From Octadecabacter dasysiphoniae (GTDB taxonomy: Bacteria; Pseudomonadota; Alphaproteobacteria; Rhodobacterales; Rhodobacteraceae), in NCBI RefSeq assembly GCF_021532615.1, contig NZ_JAKGAQ010000001.1, positions 1,358,897 to 1,414,694 of the forward strand: 55,798 bases of DNA, given 5' to 3'. A model generated the notes under the pieces. The model ran no database searches. It was not told the DNA's origin and was given only the letters and a program-made list of their open reading frames with translations. Both the position numbers and the translations under genes were made by a program. Below, one piece after another: positions 28,501-37,087 of the stretch; within the stretch, counting starts at the first letter, position 1; each line of letters starts with the position of its first letter.

Positions 28501-28700
28501 TGGGCGGCGTGCCACTGGTTTTGTCGACAGGCGCCGGTGCCGAAGCCCGCGTGTCTTTGGGCTGGGTGATTGTCGGAGGCTTGGGCTTGGCCACGCTCGC
28601 CACACTGTTTGTTACACCCGTTGTCTACAAACTGCTTGCCGGTTTCTCCAAACCACAAGTCGAGGAACTGCGCCGACTGGAGGCCGAAATGGCCGCCTGA
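25587..28700 (+). CDS. RND efflux transporter permease (AcrB family)
   Basis: 1037 residues, 4 bases after the adaptor, with GGAGGG before ATG 25587. It has the 12-helix, two-large-loop layout. The proton-relay pair is in TM4 (GMVVDDAIVVLENI) and the partner lysine in TM10 (GIMAKNGILIVEFANQL). ELPEVDSPTISISTSYSGASSETMDQEV is the typical first-loop start. It drives proton-coupled efflux of drugs or hydrophobic compounds from the periplasm. Specificity cannot be read, though it is of the HAE-1 multidrug type. Confidence 0.95.
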   Translation: MAQTPPAPTSANISDMTALFVRRPVLAIVVNLLILVGGLAALSGVAIRELPEVDSPTISISTSYSGASSETMDQEVTSVIESAAAQVSGVKSMSSSSSYEESRVTVEFTTSTDLEVATSDMRDQISRIGNNLPDEIDGDPTVVKADADSQPIMRLAVTSETMEIDALTDMVEDEIIDHFAAVEGVADISVFGDREQTFLIDIDQTQLATRGLTIADLADALDDVALDVPAGSLESNAQDFTIRAAAGLQTTEEFERLIIADNVRLADVAVVSLGPDTGSSVLRANGQTGIGLGIVRQAGSNTLSISNDVHAVVEDMRDGLPDGVEIDVTSDDATFINGAILEVLKSLGLAIVIVVAVIYIFLLNIRATLIPALTLPVALIGTVGGIWLAGFSINIITLLALVLATGMVVDDAIVVLENIVKKRDAGMPPRAAAVRGTREVFFAVITTTATLAAVFVPLSFLPGTSGGLFREFGYVLAIAVTISSFVALSLCPMLASRLLTEKPVDDETAKPGPMMRLGGAFSRFYAAILRACLAAPLVVLTAAAMFATAAWITYGTLDEELTPPEDRAVALLRINAPEGVSLAYTESKQNQIEALLQPFRESGEVEYIFSIAGRGASNEGFMVMTLAPWDERTRSQDEIVNEMNRVISSVIGVRAFVIQPNSLGIRGAGSGLRMAITGNDYGELADAANALKTELENDPEMGRIQLSYETTQPQIFINIDRERADDLGIDITGLSGAMQALLDGNEVSEVFVDGDAIPVKLISTTNQIDDPTDLENIFLMASDGRFVPMSSIVTIEEMAVAPSLDREEQLRAIVITAELSDGLALRDGIERLQTAAEPILSSDSGLIPLSEAATLDETSSGLGMVFGFAIVIVILVLAAQFESFLSSLIIVGTVPLGLACAVFALAFTGISLNVYSQIGLVLLVGIMAKNGILIVEFANQLRDQGLSVGDAAEQAALQRLRPVMMTMISTVLGGVPLVLSTGAGAEARVSLGWVIVGGLGLATLATLFVTPVVYKLLAGFSKPQVEELRRLEAEMAA

Positions 28701-28742
28701 CTTTTGCAAAAATAATCCCCAGCCAACACAAGAGGTAAGAGT

Positions 28743-30095
28743 TTGAAAAGTAATACAATAACGGCCTTCGCTGTCACCTTTGCCCTGACGGGCTGCACCC
28801 TCGTTGGACCTGATTACCAGTCACCGTCAATTGATCTGCCTGCGCGGTTCATCGATGGGGACGCCACTGCGACCGGCGAAGTTGCGGCCCAGCAATGGTG
28901 GCTTAATTTCGGGGACGCCACGCTGACGGATCTTGTGCAACGGGGCATGGCGCAGAACCTTGATGTGCGCACCGCCACCGAACGGATCAATCAGGCTGCT
29001 GCTGCGTTACAAGGCACGGGTCAGGCAGCGCAAGTCAGCGGAAGCGGCTCAGTTTCATCAACGCTCGCCAACACGGGCGAGGGCAGCACAACGACGACCA
29101 ACAGCGGAAACCTGGCTGCCAGCTATGTTTTTGATATTTTCGGCGGCGTTCAGCGTGAACAGGAACAAGCCACCGCCGCATTGGAAGGTGCCGTTTACGA
29201 TGTGGGTACGGCAAGGCTGGCCCTTTTGGCGTCGTTGGTCGGCAATTACATCGATGCACGTTACTTCCAGGAAGCCATCGCATTGACGCGCGAAAGCATC
29301 CAGACGCGGCGCCAAACAGTTACGCTTACGCGCCAACAGCAAGAACAAGGCGCCGTTTCAGAACTGGATTTGGTAAATGCTGAGGCATTGCTGAATGACG
29401 CCTTGGCCGATTTACCCGCACTTGAAACCGGATTTTACGCCGCGGTCTACGGCATCGCGACATTGCTGGGTGAACCGGCGGGACCGATCACCAGCGTGTT
29501 GGAACGTGGCGCGCCACAGCCGCGGCCAAGCGGCGGATCAGATGCGGGTGTACCAGCCGATACTTTGCGCAACAGGCCTGATGTCAACTCAGCCGAACGC
29601 GCCCTTGCCGAAGCAACGGCTGGCATTGGTGTTGCCACTGCCGATCTTTACCCATCGCTTGATCTGGACGGCACGGTTACGGCATCTGACCCATCCAGCT
29701 GGACATTCGGTCCGACGTTATCCTTGCCGATCCTTAACCAATCAGCCCTGCGCGCGGCCCGCGATCAGCAAGTTTCGCTCGCACGGCAGGCTGATCTGAC
29801 ATGGCGCAACACGGTCCTGACGGCGGTGGAAGAGGTGCAAACAGCCCAGACAAGTTATCTGCGGCTGCAACGCGAAGTAGAAGCGCGCCGGGCGGCTGCG
29901 CAATCCTATGAACGCGCGCTTGAGCTGTCGACGGCGACCTATCAAGCTGGGGCGATCTCGTTGCTGGACCTGCTTGATGCGGAAAGAGCGAATGCAGCCG
30001 CGCAATTGGCTCTCGCAGCGTCCACGCAGGATTTGGCAAACGCATGGGTCACTTTGCAGATTACAGCCGGACGAGGATGGAAAACTGTACCTTAG
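28743..30095 (+). CDS. RND efflux outer-membrane lipoprotein (NodT/OprM family)
   Basis: 450 residues from a TTG start at 28743, preceded by AGAGGTAAG. The lipobox LTGC gives a lipidated Cys near residue 18, followed by the family's VGPDYQSP. Two TolC-type repeats of helical hairpins follow, for example TDLVQRGMAQNLDVRTATERINQAAAALQGTGQAAQV and NRPDVNSAERALAEATAGIGVATADLYPSLDLDG. It forms the trimeric outer-membrane duct for the two genes upstream, completing a self-contained tripartite pump. Confidence 0.92.
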   Translation: MKSNTITAFAVTFALTGCTLVGPDYQSPSIDLPARFIDGDATATGEVAAQQWWLNFGDATLTDLVQRGMAQNLDVRTATERINQAAAALQGTGQAAQVSGSGSVSSTLANTGEGSTTTTNSGNLAASYVFDIFGGVQREQEQATAALEGAVYDVGTARLALLASLVGNYIDARYFQEAIALTRESIQTRRQTVTLTRQQQEQGAVSELDLVNAEALLNDALADLPALETGFYAAVYGIATLLGEPAGPITSVLERGAPQPRPSGGSDAGVPADTLRNRPDVNSAERALAEATAGIGVATADLYPSLDLDGTVTASDPSSWTFGPTLSLPILNQSALRAARDQQVSLARQADLTWRNTVLTAVEEVQTAQTSYLRLQREVEARRAAAQSYERALELSTATYQAGAISLLDLLDAERANAAAQLALAASTQDLANAWVTLQITAGRGWKTVP

Positions 30096-30157
30096 TGGCA
30101 AATCATCCAACTCCCCAGCCACTCATTCTCGATAAAGACCCCACACAGCACACAACG

Positions 30158-30187
30158 AAAAAGGGCGCGCCCTGCGGCACGCCCTTT
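30158..30187 (-). terminator. rho-independent terminator of the rplM-rpsI operon
   Basis: Read on the minus strand, AAAGGGCG (30187-30180) pairs with CGCCCTTT (30167-30160), ending in a T run (30162-30158). It lies 21 bases after the rpsI stop. It also faces the end of the efflux operon and may stop both. Confidence 0.82.
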
Positions 30188-30208
30188 CCAAATCCGTGAT
30201 CCCAAAAC

Positions 30209-30706
30209 TTAACGCTTGGAGAACTGGAAGCTCTTACGGGCTTTCGCCTTACCGTATTTCTTACGCTCAACAACACGGCTGTCGCGTGTGATGAAACCAG
30301 CCGCCTTAAGGGCAGCGCGCAAGGACGGGTCAAACAGCTGAAGCGCCTTGGAAATACCGTGCTTTACCGCACCGGCCTGACCAGACAAACCGCCGCCTTT
30401 GACAGTCGCCATAACGTCGAACTGACCGTCAACACCGGCAACTTCAAACGGCTGGCGCAGGATCATCTGCAAAACGGGACGCGCAAAATAGACGTCCTGG
30501 TCTTTGCCGTTGACAATGACTTTGCCGGAACCGGGTTTAATCCAAACGCGGGCAACCGCATCTTTACGCTTACCAGTTGCATAAGAACGACCAAGATCGT
30601 CTTTCACTGGCTCACGGTGGATGGTTTCCATGATTGGCGCGTCGACAGTTTCGATCGCGTCAGCAACTTGGCCCAACTCTTCGAGGGAATTCACTTGATC
30701 GGCCAT
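30209..30706 (-). CDS. rpsI: 30S ribosomal protein S9
   Basis: 165 residues with the alphaproteobacterial N-terminal extension (about 35 residues, [20 protein letters not shown]) before the conserved core [30 protein letters not shown]. The C-terminus ends [17 protein letters not shown], the tail that reaches toward the P-site tRNA. It overlaps rplM by one base (TAATG), as in most bacteria. Confidence 0.97.
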   Translation of the reverse strand: MADQVNSLEELGQVADAIETVDAPIMETIHREPVKDDLGRSYATGKRKDAVARVWIKPGSGKVIVNGKDQDVYFARPVLQMILRQPFEVAGVDGQFDVMATVKGGGLSGQAGAVKHGISKALQLFDPSLRAALKAAGFITRDSRVVERKKYGKAKARKSFQFSKR

Positions 30707-31167
30707 TACGCAGTCCTCGTGTTTTTCTTGTTCATGGACGCAACGTCCAGAACTTCGGGCTTTTGGGCTTCCATACCGTGCTCTGTGCCAGCGAAGACAC
30801 GCAGGTGTGTCATCTGAACGCGGGACAAACGGTTGCCAGGCAACATGCGCTTAACGGCTTGGGTCACAACACGCTCGGGGTGCTTGCCCTCAAGGATCTC
30901 ACCGGTTGTGCGGGATTTGATGCCGCCAACGGTGCCAGTGTGCCAGTAGTTCGGCTTGTCGCGCTTGTTACCTGTCAGCTGGATCTTTTCAGCGTTGATA
31001 ACGATCACGTTGTCGCCCATGTCCATGTGCGGTGTGAACGTCGCCTTGTGCTTGCCGCGCAAGCGCATCGCGATCACAGACGCCAAACGGCCCAAAACAA
31101 CGCCTTCAGCGTCGATAATGATCCATTTCTTGTCGATGTCCGCTGGGGTAGCAGAATAGGTTTTCAT
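30706..31167 (-). CDS. rplM: 50S ribosomal protein L13
   Basis: 153 residues, starting [41 protein letters not shown]. The conserved [32 protein letters not shown] and the [22 protein letters not shown] end are typical. It is the promoter-proximal gene of the operon; AGGA precedes the start. Confidence 0.97.
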   Translation of the reverse strand: MKTYSATPADIDKKWIIIDAEGVVLGRLASVIAMRLRGKHKATFTPHMDMGDNVIVINAEKIQLTGNKRDKPNYWHTGTVGGIKSRTTGEILEGKHPERVVTQAVKRMLPGNRLSRVQMTHLRVFAGTEHGMEAQKPEVLDVASMNKKNTRTA

Positions 31168-31219
31168 CGGTTTTTCCTAAAGTTTGGACCAAAGCGATGG
31201 TCCGACATTTGATGGCTGG

Positions 31220-31247
31220 GTTATAGCGACGTCAGACAGGCGGTCAA
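31220..31247 (-). promoter_or_regulatory. promoter of rplM-rpsI
   Basis: On the minus strand, TTGACC (31247-31242) and TATAAC (31225-31220) are 16 bases apart and close to consensus. The predicted start gives a leader of about 45 bases before rplM. This is the clearest promoter in the window. Confidence 0.65.
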
Positions 31248-31312
31248 GGACCATGAATGGGAATAAATATAGCGTTTTCAGCGCTTTACAAAAACGGTAC
31301 TATTTTACCCCA

Positions 31313-32713
31313 TCAATTATCAATCCGCCGTTCCGGATTCCCGAGCAATTGGTTGATCTCGTCCAAAGCGGATAGAAACAACGGCTCTGACAAGCAGGTG
31401 CCAATGGCAAGGCGCACCGCATTAGGCGCACGATCGTCAGGTAGCGCGAATTCATCCGCTGGTTTCACCAGCACACCGCGCTTTTCGCACGCCACCATAA
31501 AGCTGGATGCGCGCCAGCCATGGGGCATAGAAAGATAGACAAACGGCGCGTCTTCACGCCATTTGATATCCCACCGCCCGAGCTTATTCACCGTTTGGCG
31601 CACCCGCGCCGCAACGGCATCCGCCACCGCGAGGCGCACTTTGGTCGCATCCCCATTGGTGATCAGACGCGTGCAAATATCTGTAATCGGTTGGGACACC
31701 CCGTAATGCGCGCTTTGTGCCACCTGCCGCAATTCAGCCCCCTGCCCAAGTGGTGCAACCGCAAAGCCGAACCGCAACGCACCGCTGACCGATTTCGTCA
31801 GCGAAGACACATAATAGGTCTGTTTTGGTAAAATGGCGCGATAACTTGGGACGTCGGATTTCACGGTTGCGTGGCAATCATCATCAAGGATCGTCAGGTT
31901 CAAGGATCGCACGACCTCTGCAATGGCCTGTTTGCGGGCCAATGGGGTCTTGATCGTTGTGGGGCTGTGAACCTCAGCGGCTGTCACCAGAACCTGCCCG
32001 CCGTGTTCACGATACGCCGCCGCCAAGGCCTCGGGGATGATGCCATGTTCATCCATTTCCACACCGACAACTTTGGCGCGCAAAAGCCGCGCGGCGTGCC
32101 GCACACCCGGATAGGCGAGGTCTTCGGTCAAAATAACCGGTGAAGGTCCGCTCAAAATCGCGAGCAACGACATGATACACGCGTTCTGCGCCCCATTGGC
32201 CAACACAATGTGGTCAGCGTCAATCTTACCCGCATCAACATCCGCCAGCCATTCGACGATGGCCTCGCGTGCTTCAAGATCGGTTTCTTGGGTCGGGTAA
32301 TTGATGTGACGGCGCCGGTGCGACTTTGCCACAAACATCATCGCATCATCGATCAACAACCCCTGCCCTACATCAGGCACACGGCTGCTGCGAAAATCCG
32401 CGATGGTTTCATTTACGGCATTGATCAGCGGAACATCCGTGATGCGCGCCGCCGGTTTGGGCCCCGCAACAAACGTGCCGCGCCCGACTTCGGCGCTCAG
32501 CCGTCCTTCGTCCGTCATCATGTTATAGGCCCGCGCGACCGTCCCCGGCGTCACGCCAATCTGATAGGCCAATTCGCGCACGGGCGGCAATTTCGCGCCC
32601 GCCTTCAATTGCCCCGACAATATCCCCTCGCGGATCGCCTCTGCCAGCGCTTTATACTTGGAACGGCCCGCCGCACGCAGATCAGGTTGCCATTTTGTAT
32701 CAGGTACAATCAT
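31313..32713 (-). CDS. MocR-type regulator (GntR helix-turn-helix plus PLP aminotransferase fold)
   Basis: 466 residues from ATG 32713. The N-terminal GntR winged helix is SKYKALAEAIREGILSGQLKAGAKLPPVRELAYQIGVTPGTVARAYNMMTDEGRLSAEVGRGTFV. The large C-terminal domain has the class I aminotransferase fold, with the PLP lysine in YVSSLTKSVSGALRFG and ILDDDCHA before it. Such fusions usually act as PLP-sensing regulators rather than enzymes. The frame can be extended to 32782 but would run through operator-like repeats. It diverges from DUF1127 and carries three TTGTATCA sites at its start. Confidence 0.9.
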   Translation of the reverse strand: MIVPDTKWQPDLRAAGRSKYKALAEAIREGILSGQLKAGAKLPPVRELAYQIGVTPGTVARAYNMMTDEGRLSAEVGRGTFVAGPKPAARITDVPLINAVNETIADFRSSRVPDVGQGLLIDDAMMFVAKSHRRRHINYPTQETDLEAREAIVEWLADVDAGKIDADHIVLANGAQNACIMSLLAILSGPSPVILTEDLAYPGVRHAARLLRAKVVGVEMDEHGIIPEALAAAYREHGGQVLVTAAEVHSPTTIKTPLARKQAIAEVVRSLNLTILDDDCHATVKSDVPSYRAILPKQTYYVSSLTKSVSGALRFGFAVAPLGQGAELRQVAQSAHYGVSQPITDICTRLITNGDATKVRLAVADAVAARVRQTVNKLGRWDIKWREDAPFVYLSMPHGWRASSFMVACEKRGVLVKPADEFALPDDRAPNAVRLAIGTCLSEPLFLSALDEINQLLGNPERRIDN

Positions 32714-32782
32714 TTCGTTTACCGACTCAATTTCACTTTGTATCAATATATCACGGCAAGATGCCAAATTGTATTGATACAA
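32695..32782. promoter_or_regulatory. operator-like TTGTATCA repeats between MocR and DUF1127 genes
   Basis: TTGTATCAATA at 32738-32748 and its exact reverse complement TATTGATACAA at 32772-32782 form an 11-bp inverted repeat. A third TTGTATCA starts at 32695 inside the 5' end of the MocR gene, as part of TTGTATCAGGTACAA. The pattern fits a binding site for the MocR-type regulator that controls both its own gene and the divergent DUF1127 gene. Binding is inferred. Confidence 0.6.
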
Positions 32783-32811
32783 TCAACCCGAAAGACAAAG
32801 GAGCTTTCACC

Positions 32812-33039
32812 ATGTCACACGCTCTGCACGCAGCCCAAATCGAGACCCTCAACAGCGCCCACAGCCTTCCGCTGCTTGCGCGTTGGTCCGTGGCGTTCGC
32901 GGTGACGGTGACAAAATGGGATACCCGCCGTCGTTCCCGCAAACATTTGATACGGCTTAACGATCATCTTCTGGCCGATATCGGCTTAGACCGCCTGAAG
33001 GCCCGCACCGAGGCGTCAAAACCGTTCTGGGAGGACTAA
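32812..33039 (+). CDS. DUF1127 domain small protein
   Basis: 75 residues from ATG 32812, preceded by AAAGGAG. The C-terminal half is the DUF1127 motif: TRRRSRKHLIRLNDHLLADIGLDRLKARTEA. Proteins of this group are small, Arg-rich, often stress-induced, and some bind RNA or affect phosphate and C1 metabolism; the role here is unknown. It is controlled by a promoter region with MocR operator-like repeats and followed by a strong terminator, so it is a single-gene unit. Confidence 0.85.
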   Translation: MSHALHAAQIETLNSAHSLPLLARWSVAFAVTVTKWDTRRRSRKHLIRLNDHLLADIGLDRLKARTEASKPFWED

Positions 33040-33063
33040 GCCCCACACCCTACTTCCTACCTC

Positions 33064-33102
33064 GGGGCCGGACCGCACGTCATTGCGCCGGCCCCTTTTT
33101 TT
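33064..33102 (+). terminator. rho-independent terminator after the DUF1127 gene
   Basis: GGGGCCGG at 33064-33071 pairs with CCGGCCCC at 33088-33095, followed by seven T (33096-33102). Within the 16-base loop a smaller CGCA/TGCG stem can form. It ends just before the stop of the convergent PaaI gene. Confidence 0.88.
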
Positions 33103-33103
33103 A

Positions 33104-33532
33104 TCACGCGCTCGGCGGGATGGAATAGGTCAGGGACGCGCGGGCAACGGGTTTGTCTTCGCGCCCTTCGACGAATATGCGCCCCTCACACACCGCCAAA
33201 ACACGGCCGAGTTTTAGCAATTCCATACGGCACAACAACCGCCCCGGCGCAGGTTTGCGCATGAAATCAATGGAACAACTGGTCGTCACTGCGAGGGCCA
33301 CAGGACCAAGGGCGGCCAGAATGCAAAAATAGGCCGTTACATCCGCCAGCCCAAACATCGACGGGCCCGACACCGTGCCACCTGGCCGCAAATGCCGTTC
33401 GGACGCTGTCATCGCAAGGGTCAGAAACGGCGGTGCGGCTTCTACAAATTCAAAATCGGTCGCCACTTGCGGGAAGTCGCGCACAAGAAACGCACGCAAT
33501 TCGTCGAGGTTCATCTTCATTTCCATGGCCAT
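33104..33532 (-). CDS. PaaI-family hot-dog thioesterase
   Basis: 142 residues. The hot-dog fold is indicated by RPGGTVSGPSMFGLADVTAYFCILAALG (helix with the active-site region GxxxxxLADxxxxxA-like) and a beta-rich C-terminal half ending ASLTYSIPP. These hydrolyse acyl- or aryl-CoA thioesters. It is divergent from an enoyl-CoA hydratase (48-bp gap), so a shared role in fatty or aromatic acid breakdown is plausible but unproven. Confidence 0.82.
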   Translation of the reverse strand: MAMEMKMNLDELRAFLVRDFPQVATDFEFVEAAPPFLTLAMTASERHLRPGGTVSGPSMFGLADVTAYFCILAALGPVALAVTTSCSIDFMRKPAPGRLLCRMELLKLGRVLAVCEGRIFVEGREDKPVARASLTYSIPPSA

Positions 33533-33580
33533 CGCCCTCCTGCCTGCTTAGACTTGCCGCACACCAGCGCGAGACACAAG

Positions 33581-34363
33581 ATGCCCCACCTTACCCGAAC
33601 CGACAGCGACGCAATTGCCCATATCGAACTCAACGCGCCAGAACGTCTGAATGCGCTGAGCGACGGAATGCTTGCCGCGTTGCAATCCGAACTGGATGCA
33701 CTGAAAACAGATACGACAATTCGTGTCGTTATCCTATCCGGCGCGGGCAAAGCGTTCTGCGCGGGCCATGATCTGCGCGAAATGCAGGCCGCGCGTCAAA
33801 ACGACGACGGCGGTGCGGCCGCATGGGGTGATCTGTTCACCCGCTGCGCGACCATGATGCAAACGGTTCAATCCCTGCCCCAACCTGTCATTGCCCAAGT
33901 CCACGGCATCGCCACCGCGGCGGGCTGTCAGCTGGTCGCAACCTGTGACCTTGCCGTTGCGGCGGACAGCTGCAAATTCGGGGTGAACGGTGTGAACATC
34001 GGGCTGTTCTGTTCAACCCCGATGGTCGCGCTCACCCGTAACATCCCCCGCAAACACGCGTTTGAAATGCTCACCACGGGGCGGTTCATCGACGCGGCAG
34101 AGGCGCAATCGTTGGGCTTGATCAACAAATCCGTACCCGACAGCGACCTTGTGCAAGAAACCCGCGCATTGGCGCAAACCATCGCCGCCAAACTGCCTGT
34201 GGCCGTTAAGACTGGCAAACAGGCGTTCTACGACCAAGCCCAGATGACCACCGCAGATGCCTACGCCTATACTGGGCAAATTATGGTCGACAACATGCTG
34301 GATGCCCAAACGAACGAAGGGATCGCGGCGTTCTTGGAAAAGCGCGATCCCGACTGGTCCTAA
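33581..34363 (+). CDS. enoyl-CoA hydratase/isomerase family protein
   Basis: 260 residues from ATG 33581 (MPHLTRTDSDAIAHIEL). Crotonase-fold features are LNAPERLNALSDGML, the oxyanion segment ILSGAGKAFCAGHDLREMQA, and HGIATAAGCQLVATCDLAVAADSCKFGVNGVNIGLF. The residues at the usual catalytic-glutamate positions cannot be settled without an alignment, so hydratase activity is likely but not certain. The C-terminus overlaps the convergent M32 peptidase by 4 bases. Confidence 0.88.
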   Translation: MPHLTRTDSDAIAHIELNAPERLNALSDGMLAALQSELDALKTDTTIRVVILSGAGKAFCAGHDLREMQAARQNDDGGAAAWGDLFTRCATMMQTVQSLPQPVIAQVHGIATAAGCQLVATCDLAVAADSCKFGVNGVNIGLFCSTPMVALTRNIPRKHAFEMLTTGRFIDAAEAQSLGLINKSVPDSDLVQETRALAQTIAAKLPVAVKTGKQAFYDQAQMTTADAYAYTGQIMVDNMLDAQTNEGIAAFLEKRDPDWS

Positions 34364-35829
34364 AGCCCGTAGATGCCGTTAAACTTCTCTTCCAGATAGC
34401 TGAGCAACGGACCCTCGGACGGGGCCGCACCACAGGCCTGTTCGATCACATCACGCGGCGCATAAAGCCCACCATGGGTCTGAACATTCTCGCGCAGCCA
34501 ACGGGTCGCGTGTGACGTGTCACCGCGCGCCAGTGTGGCATCCAGATCAGGCATTTTGTCACGCATCGCATCGTTCAGGCAGCCCGCGTAGACATTGCCG
34601 AGGCTATAGGTCGGAAAATATCCGAACAACCCAACAGACCAGTGCACATCCTGCAAAACACCATTGCTTGCCTTGTCCACGGCAAATCCGAAATCAGCCT
34701 CAAACCGTTCGTTCCATGCGGCTTCCAGATCATCGACTTCAATATCACGCGCAATGAGGGCGCGTTCCAGATCGAACCGCAACAACACGTGCAGGTTATA
34801 CTGCACCTCATCGGCCTCCGTGCGGATATAGCCATTTTCAACGCGGTTCACGGTGGCGTAAAACGCATCCTCATCCGCAATGCCGAAATCCCCAAACGCA
34901 TCGCGCATTTGGCCATACAGCCATCCGGTAAAGGCCCGCCCGCGCCCGATTTGGTTTTCGTAAATGCGCGACTGGCTTTCATGCACGCCCATGGACACAC
35001 CTTGCCCCAATGGCGTCAGCAGGTAATCAGGATCAATGTTTTGTTCGTAACACGCGTGGCCGACCTCATGGATCGTGGAATAGATGCAGTTGAACGGGTC
35101 GGTTTCCGATGTACGCGTGGTGATACGCACGTCCAGCCCCGACCCGCTGGAAAACGGATGCACCGCCTTGTCGACGCGCCCCTTTGCCATGTCATAGCCA
35201 AACGTCTTGGCGATCTGGCGCGATAATTTCATTTGCGCGCCTTCATCAAACTTGCCCTGCAACGCCGCCGGTGCAGGGGCGTCCAACACAGCCGCACGCA
35301 ACGCCACCAGACGTGGGCGCAGTGCGTCAAACATCGCACTCAACTCCGCCGCAGTGGCACCTGCCTCGTAGTCATCCAGCATCGCGTCATAAACATCGCC
35401 GCCCGCCGACAGGGCCGCGCCTTCCTCGCGCTTTAACGACACGACATCTTTCAACACGGGCGCGAAGGCTGCGAAATCATCCGCCTCGCGCGCCTCTGCC
35501 CATTTGCCCTGCGCCTCACTGGTCACCCGTGCAATCTGGGACGCAAGCTTGGCGGGAACTTTGCTCGCGCGCTCATAAGAACGCCGGATATGGCGCAGTT
35601 GTGCCACCTCAACCGGACCGCTGGTTTCTGCCTCTGCCAACCAATCGGCCATGCGTGGGTCTGTGCGGCGCGCATGCAGAACCGTTTCCATCGCCGCCAT
35701 TTCGGCGCCACGTTGGGGGGCCGCCTCGCGCGGCATCATGGTTTCCTGATCCCAGCCCAACCGGCCCGCCACTTGGGACAGGGCTTCGGTCTCGCGCTGG
35801 TGCGCCATCAGATCATCGTAAGCGGCCAT
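34360..35829 (-). CDS. carboxypeptidase M32 (Taq-type)
   Basis: 489 residues. The zinc motif is HEVGH in CIYSTIHEVGHACYEQN, with the distal glutamate in the following ESQSR helix segment (GVHESQSRIYENQIGRG). Family-specific GRVDKAVHPFSSGSGLDVRITTRTSE and DVHWSVGLFGYFPTYSLGNVYAGCL are present. It removes C-terminal residues from peptides in the cytosol. The start at 35829 is 3 bases from the stop of ctaA, so the two are one transcription unit. Confidence 0.93.
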   Translation of the reverse strand: MAAYDDLMAHQRETEALSQVAGRLGWDQETMMPREAAPQRGAEMAAMETVLHARRTDPRMADWLAEAETSGPVEVAQLRHIRRSYERASKVPAKLASQIARVTSEAQGKWAEAREADDFAAFAPVLKDVVSLKREEGAALSAGGDVYDAMLDDYEAGATAAELSAMFDALRPRLVALRAAVLDAPAPAALQGKFDEGAQMKLSRQIAKTFGYDMAKGRVDKAVHPFSSGSGLDVRITTRTSETDPFNCIYSTIHEVGHACYEQNIDPDYLLTPLGQGVSMGVHESQSRIYENQIGRGRAFTGWLYGQMRDAFGDFGIADEDAFYATVNRVENGYIRTEADEVQYNLHVLLRFDLERALIARDIEVDDLEAAWNERFEADFGFAVDKASNGVLQDVHWSVGLFGYFPTYSLGNVYAGCLNDAMRDKMPDLDATLARGDTSHATRWLRENVQTHGGLYAPRDVIEQACGAAPSEGPLLSYLEEKFNGIYGL

Positions 35830-35832
35830 AGG

Positions 35833-36972
35833 TCAGGCTCCTTTTATGGATTGTGGGATCGGGTAACGCGCCAGATAGCGCGCGCGCAGAATGACCACCC
35901 ACAGAACAACCGCCGTGAACTGGTGGACAATCGCGATATGGGCGGGGGCGGAATAAAGAACGGTGACAATACCAATGACCATTTGCAGCACCATCAAAGC
36001 CAACACCGCATTAAATCCGAACCGCGTTTGCCCGTTGGCCGATGTGCGCCCGCGCAGCCACACAAAGATCGCAAACGCGAACAACAGATAGGCCGACATA
36101 CGGTGAATGAACTGAACCAATCCCGCGTCTTCAAAGAAATTGCGCCACATCGGTTCAATCAAAAACGGATCAGGCGGGAAAAATCCGCTGCCCATCAAGG
36201 GCCACGTCGGAAAAGCACGCCCCGCATCAATCCCCGCCACAAGCGCACCGAGAAGGATTTGCACAAAGGCAAAGCCGATCAACACCGACGTCAACGACAC
36301 CAAACGCCCTTCCCCATTGCGCCGCGATTGCATCAGATCTGCCTCTCGACGTCCCAGCAAAAACACATACCACGCGATGAAGCCAAGGATCACAAACGCG
36401 AGGCCAAGGTGCGTGGCCAAACGATAAGATGCCACATCCAGCATCCCCTCACGCAGACCAGAACTGACCATCCACCAGCCAATCGCGCCCTGAAGCCCGC
36501 CCAGACCGCCCAACAACAACAACCGCCCCGTCCACCCGACGGGAATTTGACGCCGCAGCAAAAACCAAAAGAACCCTAGCGCCCAAACAAGCCCAATCAC
36601 ACGGCCCAACTGACGATGGCCCCATTCCCAGTAATAAATGACCTTGAATTCGGACATGCTCATGCCGGCGTTCTGCTCGATGTATTCGGGGATAAGTTTA
36701 TAGGCTTCAAACTCGGCCTCCCATGCAGCCGCATTCATCGGCGGCACAGATCCCGAAATCGGGGCCCATTCAGTGATGGATAGCCCTGAATCCGTCAACC
36801 GCGTCAGCCCACCGACGGTGATCATCACGACGACCAAGGCAAACAGGCCCATCAGCCACACGCGGATCGCACCCCGCGCGCCTTTGCCTTTGGCGTCAAT
36901 CCCACCAGGGGCCGCCACGGGCTTTTGAACGTCACTGACCTCTTCGAAAATACTGCGCGGCTTGCTCGCCAT
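35833..36972 (-). CDS. ctaA: heme A synthase, COX15/CtaA family
   Basis: 379 residues from ATG 36972 (MASKPRSIFEEVSDVQK), with GAGGT upstream. Eight hydrophobic segments and conserved histidines are seen, including GGLTRLTDSGLSITEWAPISG in the first loop (a family hallmark), YYWEWGHRQLGRVIGLVW and FIHRMSAYLLFAF. It oxidises heme O to heme A for aa3-type cytochrome oxidase. The frame could extend to 37029 but lacks a ribosome site there. It is downstream of trmJ across a structured spacer. Confidence 0.94.
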   Translation of the reverse strand: MASKPRSIFEEVSDVQKPVAAPGGIDAKGKGARGAIRVWLMGLFALVVVMITVGGLTRLTDSGLSITEWAPISGSVPPMNAAAWEAEFEAYKLIPEYIEQNAGMSMSEFKVIYYWEWGHRQLGRVIGLVWALGFFWFLLRRQIPVGWTGRLLLLGGLGGLQGAIGWWMVSSGLREGMLDVASYRLATHLGLAFVILGFIAWYVFLLGRREADLMQSRRNGEGRLVSLTSVLIGFAFVQILLGALVAGIDAGRAFPTWPLMGSGFFPPDPFLIEPMWRNFFEDAGLVQFIHRMSAYLLFAFAIFVWLRGRTSANGQTRFGFNAVLALMVLQMVIGIVTVLYSAPAHIAIVHQFTAVVLWVVILRARYLARYPIPQSIKGA

Positions 36973-37087
36973 CTTTGACCTCAACTCTTGTCTTTCCCGA
37001 AACCTATGCCGCCACCCCCATCGGGGCAACCCGCCTGACCAAACCGTCGCACCCCACCCGCTTCTTTGGTTCGTAAATATCCCGGGG

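Noticed and set aside
30096..30157. Separate terminator for the RND operon
   Set aside because: No plus-strand hairpin with a T run is found before the rpsI terminator; that structure may serve both strands.
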